DNA of 60,188 nucleotides, from contig NZ_BMRG01000013.1 in the NCBI RefSeq assembly GCF_014648515.1, positions 325 through 60,512 of the forward strand, read 5' to 3'. The stretch's first letter is position 1. Every line of letters begins with the position of its first letter. Both the position numbers and the translations under genes were made by a program. The stretch is from Saccharothrix coeruleofusca. GTDB taxonomy: Bacteria > Actinomycetota > Actinomycetes > Mycobacteriales > Pseudonocardiaceae. Under the pieces are notes generated by a model, which was not told the origin of the DNA, did not search any database, and was given only the letters and a program-made list of their open reading frames with translations. This document shows positions 1 to 20,987 of this stretch, one piece after another.

Positions 1-1473
1 GGTCACCAACGAGTACGCAAGATCGACCAACGCCACATCCGGCCGCTCCACCACAAACGACCGCAACCGAGCAGCCTGACCACCCAACGCACCCAACCCA
101 CGAGCCGACAACACGAACGGCAACATCGCGGGTGACTGCCCGGAGTCCGCCTCACCGGTCCCAGGTCGCCCGTCCGAGGTGATCGGGTCGGATGGCGCTT
201 CACCGACGACCAGGTGGCAGTTCGTACCACCCATCCCGAAGGAACTGACGCCGGCGATCAGCGGGTGGTCGGGTGCTTCCCACGGACCGTGGTTCTGCTG
301 GACTCGGAGGTTGAGCTCGTCCAGGGCGATGTCCGGGTTCGCCCGCTCGAAGTTGAGACTGGCGGGGAGTTCGCGGTGGCGGATCGCCATCGCCACTTTG
401 ATCAGGCCGGCGACGCCCGCGGCCGCTCCCAGGTGCCCCACGTTCGTCTTGACCGACCCGACGGGCAGCGGTCGCGTTCGCGGGCGGGCGGAGCCCACGG
501 CAGCGCCGAGGGCGGACGCCTCCACCGGGTCGCCTGCGGGCGTCCCGGTTCCGTGCAGCTCCACGTACTGGAGTTGCGTGGCGCTGATTCCAGCGCGCTC
601 ATGAGCCCGCCGCAGGACGTCCTGTTGTGCGGCTTCGTTGGGCTGGGTCAGGGCGCGACCGCTGCCGCCGTGGTTGACAGCGCTCCCGAGGATCACGCAT
701 CGCACGGTGTCACCGTCGGCGAGGGCGCGGTCGAGCCTCTTGAGCACCACCAGGCCGCCGCCTTCGCCTGGCACGTAACCATTCGCGCGAGCGTCGAAGG
801 TGTAGCAACGGCCGTCGGGGGACAGCGGTCCCCAGCGGTCCGCGATGTCCAAGGACTCCGCCAGCAGGTTGAGCTGCACACCGCCCGCGACGGCGAGGTC
901 CGACTCACCGGTGAGCAGGCTCTGGCAGGCCATGTGGACGGCGACCAGCGATGACGATTGGCCGCTGTCGACGGTCACGCTGGGCCCGCGCACGTCCAGG
1001 AAGTGGGAAAGCCGGTTGGCGATGACCGCGCGTTCGATGCCGGGGTAGGTGTGCTGCGACGCAGCGGTAGCACCGTTCCGGTGCGCGAGATGGGCGTAGT
1101 CGTCGGCGAAGGCACCCACGAAGACACCGAGTCGGCCGCCGCGAACGCTGTCCGGCACGATCCCCGCGTCCTCCAGCGCCTCCCACCCCAGCTCCAGCAC
1201 GAGTCGCTGCTGCGGATCGGCGGCCGCCGCCTCTCGGGTGGACATGCCGAAGAACTCGGCGTCGAACTCGTCGACGGCGTCGAGGTACCCACCCCACGGG
1301 GGCGCGACGGTCCTGCCCGAGGCACCGCGTCCAGGACGTCCAGGCGGGCCATCGGTGATCGCGTGGCGTCCCGCAGCCAGAAGCCGCCACAGTTGCCCAG
1401 GCCCGTCTGCGCCGGGGAAACGGCACGACACGCCAATCACCGCGACTTCGCCACTCCGGGCGCGGACATCCAC
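1..1473 (-). CDS. Modular type I PKS, N-terminal KSQ loading domain (partial, runs off left edge)
   Basis: The 491 visible codons encode a complete ketosynthase-like domain (about residues 12-430) and the start of the KS-AT linker. The active-site motif reads VDSGQSSSL: the nucleophilic Cys is Gln172, the hallmark of KSQ domains, which decarboxylate malonyl- or methylmalonyl-ACP to make the starter. The two other KS motifs are intact (ELHGTGT and NVGHLGAAAG), as expected for a decarboxylase. The GTG start at 1473 is preceded by GGAAGGGG with 9 nt spacing. The frame is open back to a TGA near 1580 with only a TTG upstream. There is no N-terminal docking coiled coil, which also fits a first protein in an assembly line. 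The cognate AT, ACP and extension modules lie outside the window. It is transcribed away from the two PKS genes at 2687-18634. Confidence 0.93.
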   Translation of the reverse strand, partial: MDVRARSGEVAVIGVSCRFPGADGPGQLWRLLAAGRHAITDGPPGRPGRGASGRTVAPPWGGYLDAVDEFDAEFFGMSTREAAAADPQQRLVLELGWEALEDAGIVPDSVRGGRLGVFVGAFADDYAHLAHRNGATAASQHTYPGIERAVIANRLSHFLDVRGPSVTVDSGQSSSLVAVHMACQSLLTGESDLAVAGGVQLNLLAESLDIADRWGPLSPDGRCYTFDARANGYVPGEGGGLVVLKRLDRALADGDTVRCVILGSAVNHGGSGRALTQPNEAAQQDVLRRAHERAGISATQLQYVELHGTGTPAGDPVEASALGAAVGSARPRTRPLPVGSVKTNVGHLGAAAGVAGLIKVAMAIRHRELPASLNFERANPDIALDELNLRVQQNHGPWEAPDHPLIAGVSSFGMGGTNCHLVVGEAPSDPITSDGRPGTGEADSGQSPAMLPFVLSARGLGALGGQAARLRSFVVERPDVALVDLAYSLVT

Positions 1474-1785
1474 CTGGGTCGTCCCCTTCCACGTTCGCAA
1501 ATCGCGTCCTCCGGGCCACCGCGGCCAGTGCCGGAAAATCAAGTCGAAGGCGCCAGAGATCCCGCCGGCACGGAGGTCCGGCGTGATTCACCGTCTCGGT
1601 TTTCGCGGTTCCCGGTCCCGGCCAGGTGTTTTCACGCACCCTGAACTACGGCGTGATCCCTGGCCATGGCCCGATCAACGCCGCGCACCGGACTTCACGC
1701 ACCGCGGCTGCGGCGCAGTCGCACGAAGAGTGTGATCAATCGAGTGTCGAGAAAGCAGATCCAGCGGATGACGACGCGAGCACGG
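1474..1785. other. Intergenic region upstream of the KSQ PKS gene
   Basis: There is no convincing gene here. The 10-mer TTCACGCACC occurs twice as a direct repeat (1631-1640 and 1694-1703), and the PKS start has a good ribosome binding site at the lower end. The stretch separates two minus-strand genes, so it may carry a separate promoter for the loading-module gene. No clear -35/-10 pair or hairpin terminator was identified. Confidence 0.4.
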
Positions 1786-2310
1786 TCATCGGGCTCGCGG
1801 GAAGTCCCACCTGGTCGCGGATTCCCATTCGGCGATACCCGCCCAACCGTAGACCCGCTGGGGAGTCAACCGGAACACCGGCGCGCTCTGGCCGAACTGC
1901 GTGTGGACACGGCCTTCGGTCACCGAGAGCTTCCAGTCGTACTTCACCCCCACGGCTTCGGCGAGCACGTTGATCTCGTCGACCGCGATCACCCTGGAAC
2001 AGCTGCCCTCGATCATCACCACGTCCTCGCCGACCTGCAGGTTCACCGAGGCCCGCGGGTTGACCTCCAGGAACCTGCCGCAGCGGTTCTGGCTGGAGAA
2101 CAGGAAGGTGTCCTGATCCCAGACACCCCACAGGGGCCTGCTGTGCGGGACACCGTCCGGGCTGGTGGTGACCAGCCAGTACGTGTGCGCGGACGCCAGC
2201 AGGTTCTCCGCCCAGCTCCACGGTTTCGCCGGTCCCGGCGCGGTCTGGTTGAAGATGAATGCCGACGTCCCCGCCGGATCCTGCGTGTTCTCCAACAGCT
2301 CGGCAGTCAT
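1786..2310 (-). CDS. Pyridoxamine 5'-phosphate oxidase-family (FMN split-barrel) protein
   Basis: This 174-aa protein has the split-barrel layout of the PNPOx-like superfamily: an N-terminal helix, then strands with YWLVTTSPDGVPHSRPLWGVW and FLFSSQNRCGRFLEVNPRAS, typical of single-domain FMN- or F420-binding members. The start was placed at ATG 2310 because AAGGGAC lies 6 nt upstream and the family alignment begins near it; the open frame extends to 2439 without supporting signals. The family includes reductases, oxidases and stress proteins, so the reaction cannot be assigned. It is divergent from the main PKS gene and upstream of the KSQ gene, so a role in polyketide tailoring or cofactor supply is possible but inferred. 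Confidence 0.75.
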   Translation of the reverse strand: MTAELLENTQDPAGTSAFIFNQTAPGPAKPWSWAENLLASAHTYWLVTTSPDGVPHSRPLWGVWDQDTFLFSSQNRCGRFLEVNPRASVNLQVGEDVVMIEGSCSRVIAVDEINVLAEAVGVKYDWKLSVTEGRVHTQFGQSAPVFRLTPQRVYGWAGIAEWESATRWDFPRAR

Positions 2311-2686
2311 GTCGCCGTCCCTTCGCTCGTCTGTCGCGGGCGACCAGCGGGACGCACCCGTCCAGCTTCGCGGCCAATGCTTGCAGCGCGGCTGCGACAC
2401 CGACACCCCACAAGGATCGCGCGGCTGGGGTCGTTCCACCGGTACGGCGACTAGGGGAGTTAGGGGGTGCCCGCGCTGACGCCGTCAGACCATGGTGGTT
2501 AACGCGACCGCCCAGAGGCAGTCTTGATCATGGCCCCACCCGAGCCTTCTTTCGGCGCGATTCGCCGGGCTGCCGGCCTCATCAGACGCCTGCCGCGTGT
2601 CCAGGGCACGTCAGGTCCGGGGTACGTCGACCACTCCGGGGTCCCCCGGACCACTGGAACAGACACAGACGGATGGGGTTTCTCCT
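2311..2686. promoter_or_regulatory. Bidirectional promoter region with tandem AGGGG motifs
   Basis: This 376-bp gap separates the divergent PNPOx-like and PKS genes. It carries CTAGGGGAGTTAGGGGG at 2451-2467, two copies of yTAGGGG spaced 9 bp apart. The second copy, TTAGGGGG, recurs on the opposite strand at 24944-24951 in the other divergent promoter of the cluster. That makes it a candidate operator for the LAL regulator encoded at 26079-28853. No gene is seen in this stretch. Confidence 0.45.
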
Positions 2687-14485
<11,799 letters not shown>

Positions 14486-14539
14486 CCCGCACACCTGCGG
14501 GCGAACGTGCTGTTGCGTCGGTGAGAGGTCGAGGAGCAG

Positions 14540-17500
14540 ATGGACAACGAGGACAAGCTACGCCGCTACCTGAAGGTGGTCACGGCGGATCTCATGCAGG
14601 CCCGCAAGCGGTCGGAGGAGCTCGAGCGGAGGGCGGGCGAGCCGATCGCGATCATCGGCATGGCCTGCCGCTATCCGGGGGGCGTGCGCTCACCGGAGGA
14701 TCTCTGGGAGCTGGCGGTCACCGGCCGGGACGCGATCACCCCGTTCCCGGACGACCGGGGGTGGGACCTGGACTCGCTCTACGACCCCGACCCGGATCGC
14801 CCCGGCACCAGCTCCACCCGGCAGGGCGGCTTCCTGGCCGACGTCGCGGACTTCGACGCCGGGTTCTGGGGCATCTCGCCCCGCGAGGCCGTCGCCATGG
14901 ACCCGCAGCAGCGACTGCTGCTGGAGACGTCGTGGCAGGCCCTCGAAAGGGCCCGGATCGATCCGCACTCGCTGCACGGCAGCGCGACCGGGGTGTTCGT
15001 GGGCCCGAGCGTGACCGACTACGCCGCCCTGCTGGCGCGCTACCCGACCGGGTTCGAGGGGCTCCTGCTCGGCGGCCTGGCAGGAGCCATCATCTCCGGC
15101 AGGATCTCCTACCTGCTGGGGCTGGAAGGGCCCGCGGTGACCGTGGACACCGGTTGTTCCTCCTCGCTGACCGCCCTGCACCTCGCGGCGGGTGCGCTGC
15201 GCGCCGGGGACTGCTCGCTCGCCCTGGTCGGTGGCGTTTCCGTGCTGGTCACGCCGGGCTCGTTCGTCGAGTTCAGCATCCAGCGCGGACTCGCCCCGGA
15301 CGGCCGGTGCAAGTCCTTCGGCGACGCCGCGGACGGCACGTCCTGGGCCGAGGGCGTCGGCATGGTGGTGGTCGAGCGGCTTTCCGACGCCCGCCGCCAC
15401 CGGCACCCGGTCCTGGCGGTGCTGCGCGGCTCGGCGATCAACCAGGACGGGGCGTCGAACGGGCTGACCGCGCCGAGCGGCCCGTCCCAGCAGCGGGTGA
15501 TCCGGCGCGCGCTGGCCGCGGCCGGGCTCAAGTCCTCCGACATCGACGCCGTCGAGGCGCACGGCACCGGCACGACGCTGGGCGATCCGATCGAGGCCCA
15601 GGCGCTGCTGGCCACCTACGGGCGGGACCGGCGGCCCGGTCGCCCGCTGTTCCTGGGCTCGCTGAAGTCCAACCTGGGCCACAGCCAGTCCGCCGCCGGG
15701 GTGGGCGGTCTGATCAAGACGGTGATGTCGCTGCGGCACGGCGTGTTGGCACCGACGCTGCACGCCGACCCGCCGTCCACAGAGGTCGACTGGACGGCGG
15801 GCGACATCGAGCTCCTGCACCAGTCGCGGCCGTGGCCGGAGACGGAGGACCGGCCCCGGCGTGCCGCCGTTTCCGCCTTCGGCATCGGCGGCACCAACGC
15901 GCACGTCATTCTCGAGGCGGTGTCCGAAGAGGAGGCTGGACGAGAGGGCGACGGCGTCGCGCACCGCACGCTCGCGGCCGTGCCCTGGCCGGTTTCCGGC
16001 CGCACCGCGGCCGCCATGCGCGCCCAGGCCGCGCGGCTGGCCGCTTTCCTGACCAACCGGGCCGAACCGGCCGACCCCACTGACGTCGGGTACTCACTGG
16101 CCACCACTCGCGCCGCCCTGGAGCACCGCGGGGTGGTCGTGGCCGCCGATCGGGACGGCCTGCTCGCCGGGCTCACCGCACTCGCTCAGGGCACACCGGA
16201 CGCCGCGGTCACGACAGGCGCCACCGTGCGCGGCCGGCTGGCCTTCCTGTTCACCGGTCAGGGGGCGCAGAAGCTGGGCATGGGCCGTGAGCTCTACGCG
16301 GAGCACCCCGTCTTCGCCGAGGCGTTCGACGCCGTCTGCGCGCGACTGGACGGTCCGATCGGCCGTTCGCTGCGCGAGCTGACCTTCGCCGACGACGACG
16401 CGCTGGGCCTGCTCGACCGCACCGGATTCGCCCAGCCCGCCCTCTTCGCCGTCGAGACCGCCCTGTTCCGGCTCGTCGAATCGTGGGGTGTGCGGCCGGA
16501 TTTCGTCGCGGGGCACTCCATCGGCGAGGTCACCGCCGCGCACGTGGCCGGGATACTGTCCCTTGAGGACGCTTGCGCGCTGGTCGCCGCCCGTGCCCGG
16601 CTCATGCAGGGCATGTCGCCCGGCGGCGCGATGGTCGCCGTGCGCGCGGCCGAAGAAGACGTCCTGCCGATGCTGGATCGACTGGACGGTCTCGTGTCCG
16701 TCGCCGCTGTGAACGGTCCCGCCTCGGTGGTGCTCTCCGGCGACGAGAAGGCGCTCGCCACAGTGGTCGAGAGATTGGCCGACAAGGGTGTCCGCTCGCG
16801 CGAACTGCGGGTGAGCCACGCTTTCCACTCACCGCGGATCGACTCGATCCTGGCCGACTTCCGGTCGGCGATCGAGGGCATCTCCTACGCCGCACCGCGC
16901 ATCCCGGTCGTGCCGCTCGCACCGGGCGACGCGGACCGGGGCGAGCGGATGCGCTCGGCGGACTACTGGGTCGCCCAGGCCCGTGCGGCGGTGCGGTTCC
17001 TGGACGGTGTCGTGCGCCTGGGCGAGGCCGGTGTCACCACCTTCCTGGAGCTCGGGCCGGGCGGCGTCCTCACCGCCCTGGGCCGGGACTGCCTGCCCCC
17101 TGCCGGTCCGGACGTTCCGGAGCGGGCCTTCGTGCCGACGCTGCGTCAGGGTCGGGCCGAGTCGGCCGCGCTGATGGACGCGGTGGCCGCCCTTTTCGTC
17201 CGCGGTGTGCCGGTCGACTGGCGCGCGGTGTACGCGGGCACCGGCGCGGCCCAGCTCGACCTGCCCACGTACGCCTTCCAGCGCCGCCGCTACTGGCTGG
17301 TCGATCACCTGCCCTCGGGTGCGAGCCTGCTGGCCGACCAGGGCGTGGCAGGCGGGAAGGGCGTCCCACCGCCGGACGCCGTGCCCGCCGAGGCGATCCC
17401 GCGAATGCCCTCCGTGCGCGGCAGGTTGGCCGGTCGCCCGCGCCAGGAGTGGGCGGAGATCCTGCTCGCCGAGGTGCGCCACCAGGCGGCGCAGCTGATG

Positions 17501-18634
17501 GGCTACGACGCGCCCGAGGACGTGGACGCCCAGCGGGGCTTCGCCGAGCTGGGCTTCGACTCGCTGACCGCGGCCTGGATGACCGAGCGACTGGGGGCCG
17601 TCACCGGTCTGGAGCTGCCCCGCGCCCTGGTGATCGACTGGCCGACGCCGTACGCGGTCGCCACCCACCTGGCCGACCGCTTCGCCGCGCTCGACGACCT
17701 CGAACCGCTTCCGGTCGCCCCCGCCGCCGCACCGGCGGGTCCGTCGCCTGCGGCCGAGAGCCCGGCCACGCCACCCGCGACCGAACCGCTGCCCGCGCTG
17801 TTCGCCCAGGCCTGCGCGCAGGGGCAGGTGCGGGACGGGTTGGAGATGCTGGCCGTCGCCGCCCGGCTGCGGGTGAGCGCCGTCTCGCCGCCGATGCGGG
17901 CGCCGGTCAGTTTCTCCCGTGGACTCGCGGGCCCGACTCTGATCTGCATCCCGTCCGTGGTCGCGCCCTCCAATGTCTACCAATACGCGCGGATGGCGGA
18001 CGCGCTGCGCACGACGCACAACATGGCCGTGCTGCCGTTGACCGGCTACGCCGACCACGAGACCCTCTCCCCGACCCGAACCGACCTGGTGGCCGCGGTC
18101 GCCGAGGCGGTCCGCGGCAGTGTGACCGGCCCCTACGTCCTGGTCGGGTACTCCTCCGGCGGTTGGATCGCGCACGCGGCAGCCGCCCTGCTCAAGGATT
18201 CCGGCACCGCACCGGAGTCACTCGTGCTGCTGGACAGCCACCTGCCCGGCAGCGCGGGTCTGGCCGAGATCCAGTTCGACCTGCTCGGCGACGCGTACGC
18301 CGAGTGGACCGCGACGCAGCCGCCGCGCGGCGCCGAGCTGACCGCGATGGCACACCACCTGCGGCTGTTCGACGACTGGGCACCCGCCGAGATCAGCGGC
18401 GTGCCGACACTGCTGCTGCGCGCCACCGAGCGGATGGGCGGCCAGCCCCGCACAAGCGAGCACTGGCAGGCCCGCTGGGGCCCCGACCACGACGCCGTCG
18501 ACGTGCCCGGCACGCACCTGAGCATGGTCGACGAACACGCCGCGAGCACCGCCTCGGCGATCACCGGCTGGCTGGCCCGACGGCCTGAGCACTTTCGCCA
18601 TCCTTCGACGGATGTGACTTCTTGGGAGCGATGA
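14540..18634 (+). CDS. Type I PKS, final module KS-AT-ACP-TE
   Basis: This 1364-aa protein starts at ATG 14540 with GAGGAG just upstream. An N-terminal docking helix ([14 protein letters not shown]) is suited to the C-terminal helix of the preceding PKS. Domains: KS with DTGCSSSL (Cys206) and EAHGTGT; AT with GHSIGE (Ser660) and HAFH (His763), predicted malonyl-specific; ACP with LGFDSL (Ser1008); thioesterase about 1130-1350 with GYSSGG (Ser1205), Asp1232 and His1326 as catalytic triad. The AT-ACP linker is only about 100 residues, so there is no ketoreductase and the last beta-keto group is kept. The TE should release the chain as a beta-keto lactone or acid. It is the natural last protein of the line, 54 bp after the bimodular PKS. 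Confidence 0.95.
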   Translation: MDNEDKLRRYLKVVTADLMQARKRSEELERRAGEPIAIIGMACRYPGGVRSPEDLWELAVTGRDAITPFPDDRGWDLDSLYDPDPDRPGTSSTRQGGFLADVADFDAGFWGISPREAVAMDPQQRLLLETSWQALERARIDPHSLHGSATGVFVGPSVTDYAALLARYPTGFEGLLLGGLAGAIISGRISYLLGLEGPAVTVDTGCSSSLTALHLAAGALRAGDCSLALVGGVSVLVTPGSFVEFSIQRGLAPDGRCKSFGDAADGTSWAEGVGMVVVERLSDARRHRHPVLAVLRGSAINQDGASNGLTAPSGPSQQRVIRRALAAAGLKSSDIDAVEAHGTGTTLGDPIEAQALLATYGRDRRPGRPLFLGSLKSNLGHSQSAAGVGGLIKTVMSLRHGVLAPTLHADPPSTEVDWTAGDIELLHQSRPWPETEDRPRRAAVSAFGIGGTNAHVILEAVSEEEAGREGDGVAHRTLAAVPWPVSGRTAAAMRAQAARLAAFLTNRAEPADPTDVGYSLATTRAALEHRGVVVAADRDGLLAGLTALAQGTPDAAVTTGATVRGRLAFLFTGQGAQKLGMGRELYAEHPVFAEAFDAVCARLDGPIGRSLRELTFADDDALGLLDRTGFAQPALFAVETALFRLVESWGVRPDFVAGHSIGEVTAAHVAGILSLEDACALVAARARLMQGMSPGGAMVAVRAAEEDVLPMLDRLDGLVSVAAVNGPASVVLSGDEKALATVVERLADKGVRSRELRVSHAFHSPRIDSILADFRSAIEGISYAAPRIPVVPLAPGDADRGERMRSADYWVAQARAAVRFLDGVVRLGEAGVTTFLELGPGGVLTALGRDCLPPAGPDVPERAFVPTLRQGRAESAALMDAVAALFVRGVPVDWRAVYAGTGAAQLDLPTYAFQRRRYWLVDHLPSGASLLADQGVAGGKGVPPPDAVPAEAIPRMPSVRGRLAGRPRQEWAEILLAEVRHQAAQLMGYDAPEDVDAQRGFAELGFDSLTAAWMTERLGAVTGLELPRALVIDWPTPYAVATHLADRFAALDDLEPLPVAPAAAPAGPSPAAESPATPPATEPLPALFAQACAQGQVRDGLEMLAVAARLRVSAVSPPMRAPVSFSRGLAGPTLICIPSVVAPSNVYQYARMADALRTTHNMAVLPLTGYADHETLSPTRTDLVAAVAEAVRGSVTGPYVLVGYSSGGWIAHAAAALLKDSGTAPESLVLLDSHLPGSAGLAEIQFDLLGDAYAEWTATQPPRGAELTAMAHHLRLFDDWAPAEISGVPTLLLRATERMGGQPRTSEHWQARWGPDHDAVDVPGTHLSMVDEHAASTASAITGWLARRPEHFRHPSTDVTSWER

Positions 18635-19980
18635 TGACGACACTGTCGGAGGCCGTGCTCGGCGGCGGGACACCCGAGGAGTTGCTGCGGGCGCCGGTCC
18701 CGCAGTCCTACCGGGCGGCGCACCTCAGCGTCGAGGACACCGACCTCTTCCTCGGCGTGCAGGACAAGGACGTGCGCAAGTCGCTGCGGGTCGGCGACGT
18801 GCCCATGCCCGAGCTGGCGCCGGACGAGGTGCTGATCGCGGTGATGGCCAGCGCCGTCAACTACAACACCGTCTGGTCGGCGATGTTCGAGCCGCTGCCG
18901 ACCTTCAAGTTCCTCAAGCAGTTCGCCCGCCAGGGCGGCTGGGCCGCGCGCCACGACCAGCCCTACCACGTGGTCGGCTCGGACTGCGCGGGTGTGGTCG
19001 TGCGGACCGGGTCGGGCGTGCGCCGCTGGAACGTCGGCGACCACGTGGTGGTCAGCCCGATCCAGGTGGACGACCAGGAGCCCGCCACCCACGGCGACGG
19101 CATGCTCGGCGAGGAGCAGCGCGCCTGGGGGTTCGAGACCAACTTCGGCGCCCTGGCCGACTACACCGTGGCCAGGGCCAGCCAGCTCATCCCCAAGCCC
19201 GCCCACCTGAGCTGGGAGGAGGCCGCGGTCAACCCGCTGTGCGCGGGCACCGCCTACCGCATGCTGGTCGGCCGCAACGGCGCCCGGCTCAAGCAGGGCG
19301 ACGTGGTGCTGGTCTGGGGCGCGGCGGGCGGCCTCGGCGGCTACGCCGTGCAGTTCGCCAAGAACGGCGGCGCGACCCCGGTCGGCATCGTCAGCTCCCC
19401 CGAGAAGGCCGCCGCGGCCCGCGCCCTGGGCTGCGACATCGTCATCGACCGCAACGAGTTCGGGCTGCGCGGCGACCCCTCCGACGACCCGGCCGAGGTG
19501 GTGGCCATCGGCAAGCGGCTGGGCTCGCTCATCCGCGAGCGCGCGGGCCGCGACCCCGACATCGTGTTCGAGCACGTCGGCCGGGCCACCTTCGGCGTCT
19601 CCCTGTTCGTGGCCGCCCGCGGCGGCGTGGTCGTCACCTGCGGGTCGAGCAGCGGTTACCAGCACGTCTACGACAACCGGTACCTGTGGATGCGGCTGAA
19701 GCGGGTCATCGGCAGCCACGCGGCCAACATGCGGGAGCAGTTCGAGTGCGGTGACCTCATCAGCTCCGGTCGGATCAGGCCCACGATGTCGGCGGTCTAC
19801 CCGCTCACCGAGATCGGCGAGGCGGCCCGGCTCGTGCAGACCAACGGGCACCTGGGCAAGGTCGCCGTGCTGTGCCAGGCGCCGAGGGCCGGACTCGGCG
19901 TCACCAACCCGGAACTGCGGGCGCGGCTCGGGGCCGACCAGCTCGCCCCGCTGATGAACCTCGCTGGAGGAGGCCAATGA
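18634..19980 (+). CDS. Crotonyl-CoA carboxylase/reductase family (alkylmalonyl-CoA synthase)
   Basis: This 448-aa MDR-family protein matches CCR over its whole length: the ASAVNYNTVWS and GSDCAGVVV catalytic-domain segments, the cofactor loop VWGAAGGLGGYAVQ, and a C-terminal GSHAAN motif typical of carboxylating members rather than simple enoyl reductases. CCRs reduce an enoyl-CoA with NADPH and fix CO2 to give an alkylmalonyl-CoA. The start is at ATG 18634 with GGAG 5 nt upstream; ATG 18631 overlaps the PKS stop and is an alternative. The stop overlaps the next start (ATGA). Being the first of three coupled genes behind the PKS indicates extender-unit supply. The chain length cannot be read from sequence; ethylmalonyl is the default for the family, but the KASIII neighbour argues for a longer or branched chain. 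Confidence 0.9.
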   Translation: MTTLSEAVLGGGTPEELLRAPVPQSYRAAHLSVEDTDLFLGVQDKDVRKSLRVGDVPMPELAPDEVLIAVMASAVNYNTVWSAMFEPLPTFKFLKQFARQGGWAARHDQPYHVVGSDCAGVVVRTGSGVRRWNVGDHVVVSPIQVDDQEPATHGDGMLGEEQRAWGFETNFGALADYTVARASQLIPKPAHLSWEEAAVNPLCAGTAYRMLVGRNGARLKQGDVVLVWGAAGGLGGYAVQFAKNGGATPVGIVSSPEKAAAARALGCDIVIDRNEFGLRGDPSDDPAEVVAIGKRLGSLIRERAGRDPDIVFEHVGRATFGVSLFVAARGGVVVTCGSSSGYQHVYDNRYLWMRLKRVIGSHAANMREQFECGDLISSGRIRPTMSAVYPLTEIGEAARLVQTNGHLGKVAVLCQAPRAGLGVTNPELRARLGADQLAPLMNLAGGGQ

Positions 19981-20987
19981 GCACGCGCGCCATCGGACTG
20001 CTGGGCACCGGGTCCTACCTGCCGGAGCGGGTGGTGACCAACGAGGAAGTCGCCGCCATGACGCCGGACGCCACCGCCGAGTGGATCCTGCGCAAGACCG
20101 CCATCAGCACCCGCCGCTGGGCCGCCGAGAACGAGGCCACGTCGGATCTCGCCGCGGCCGCCGCCGTGGCCGCCCTGGAGCACGCGGGTCTGTCGGTGGA
20201 CCGCGTCGGCTACCTGATCGTGTCGACCTCCACCGGTGACTTCCCCCAGCCGCCCACCGCCAGCCTCGTGCAGCAGCTGATCGGCGCCCAGAACGCGGCG
20301 TGCCTGGACATCAACACCGTCTGCGCGGGCTTCGTCTACGGCCTGGAGCTGGCCCGCGGCCTGGTCGCCACCCACCCCGGCGCCAAGGCGCTGGTCGTGG
20401 CGGCCGACCTGTACTCGCGAATCCTGGACTTCGACGACCGGCGCACCTGCGTGCTGCTCGGCGACGGGGCCGGGGCGGCCGTGGTCGGCGAGGTGGCCGA
20501 GGGCTACGGCATCCTCGACGTCGACCTGAGCACCAGCGGCGAGCACCAGGACCTGATCAAGGTCAACGCGGGCGGCAGCCGGGTTCCGACCTCGGCCCGG
20601 ACCGTCGCCGACGGCGGCCACTTCTTCACCATGCGGGGTCGTGGCGTGCGGGACTTCGTCTTCGACAACGTGCCGCCCGCCATCGACAAGCTGCTGGCCT
20701 CGGTGTCGCTGGACGCCGACCAGGTCGACTTCTTCGTGCCGCACCAGGCCAACGGGGTGCTGCTGGACGAGCTGGTGGTCCGCTGTGGACTGACCGGGGC
20801 GCACACCGCCAAGACCGTGGAGCAGTACGGCAACGTCGGCAGCGCCTCGGTTCCGGTGGCCCTGGACCACGTCGTCAAGTCCGGCCAGGTGCGGCCGGAC
20901 GACCTGCTCGTGCTGTCGGCCTTCGGCGGCGGCATGTCCATGGGCAACTGCGTGATCCGGTGGTCCGAGGCCGGGGGCGCGCGATGA
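19977..20987 (+). CDS. 3-oxoacyl-ACP synthase III (FabH-like)
   Basis: This 336-aa protein starts at ATG 19977 behind an excellent GGAGGAGG and overlaps the CCR stop. The catalytic Cys-His-Asn triad of KASIII is complete: Cys116 in NTVCAGF, His256 in VPHQAN, Asn286 in YGNVGSAS. It is expected to condense an acyl-CoA starter with malonyl-ACP to form a short beta-ketoacyl product. Lying between CCR and a 3-hydroxyacyl-CoA dehydrogenase, it probably makes the carbon skeleton of an alkylmalonyl extender rather than priming fatty acid synthesis. The acyl-CoA substrate is unknown. A dehydratase needed between the dehydrogenase and CCR is not encoded nearby and may be borrowed from primary metabolism. 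Confidence 0.92.
   Translation: MSTRAIGLLGTGSYLPERVVTNEEVAAMTPDATAEWILRKTAISTRRWAAENEATSDLAAAAAVAALEHAGLSVDRVGYLIVSTSTGDFPQPPTASLVQQLIGAQNAACLDINTVCAGFVYGLELARGLVATHPGAKALVVAADLYSRILDFDDRRTCVLLGDGAGAAVVGEVAEGYGILDVDLSTSGEHQDLIKVNAGGSRVPTSARTVADGGHFFTMRGRGVRDFVFDNVPPAIDKLLASVSLDADQVDFFVPHQANGVLLDELVVRCGLTGAHTAKTVEQYGNVGSASVPVALDHVVKSGQVRPDDLLVLSAFGGGMSMGNCVIRWSEAGGAR

Noticed and set aside
1597-1640. Upstream extension of the KSQ gene to the minus-strand ATG near 1639
   Set aside because: That ATG is in a different frame. In the PKS frame the region from 1474 to the TGA near 1580 has no ATG or GTG, and GTG 1473 has the ribosome binding site.
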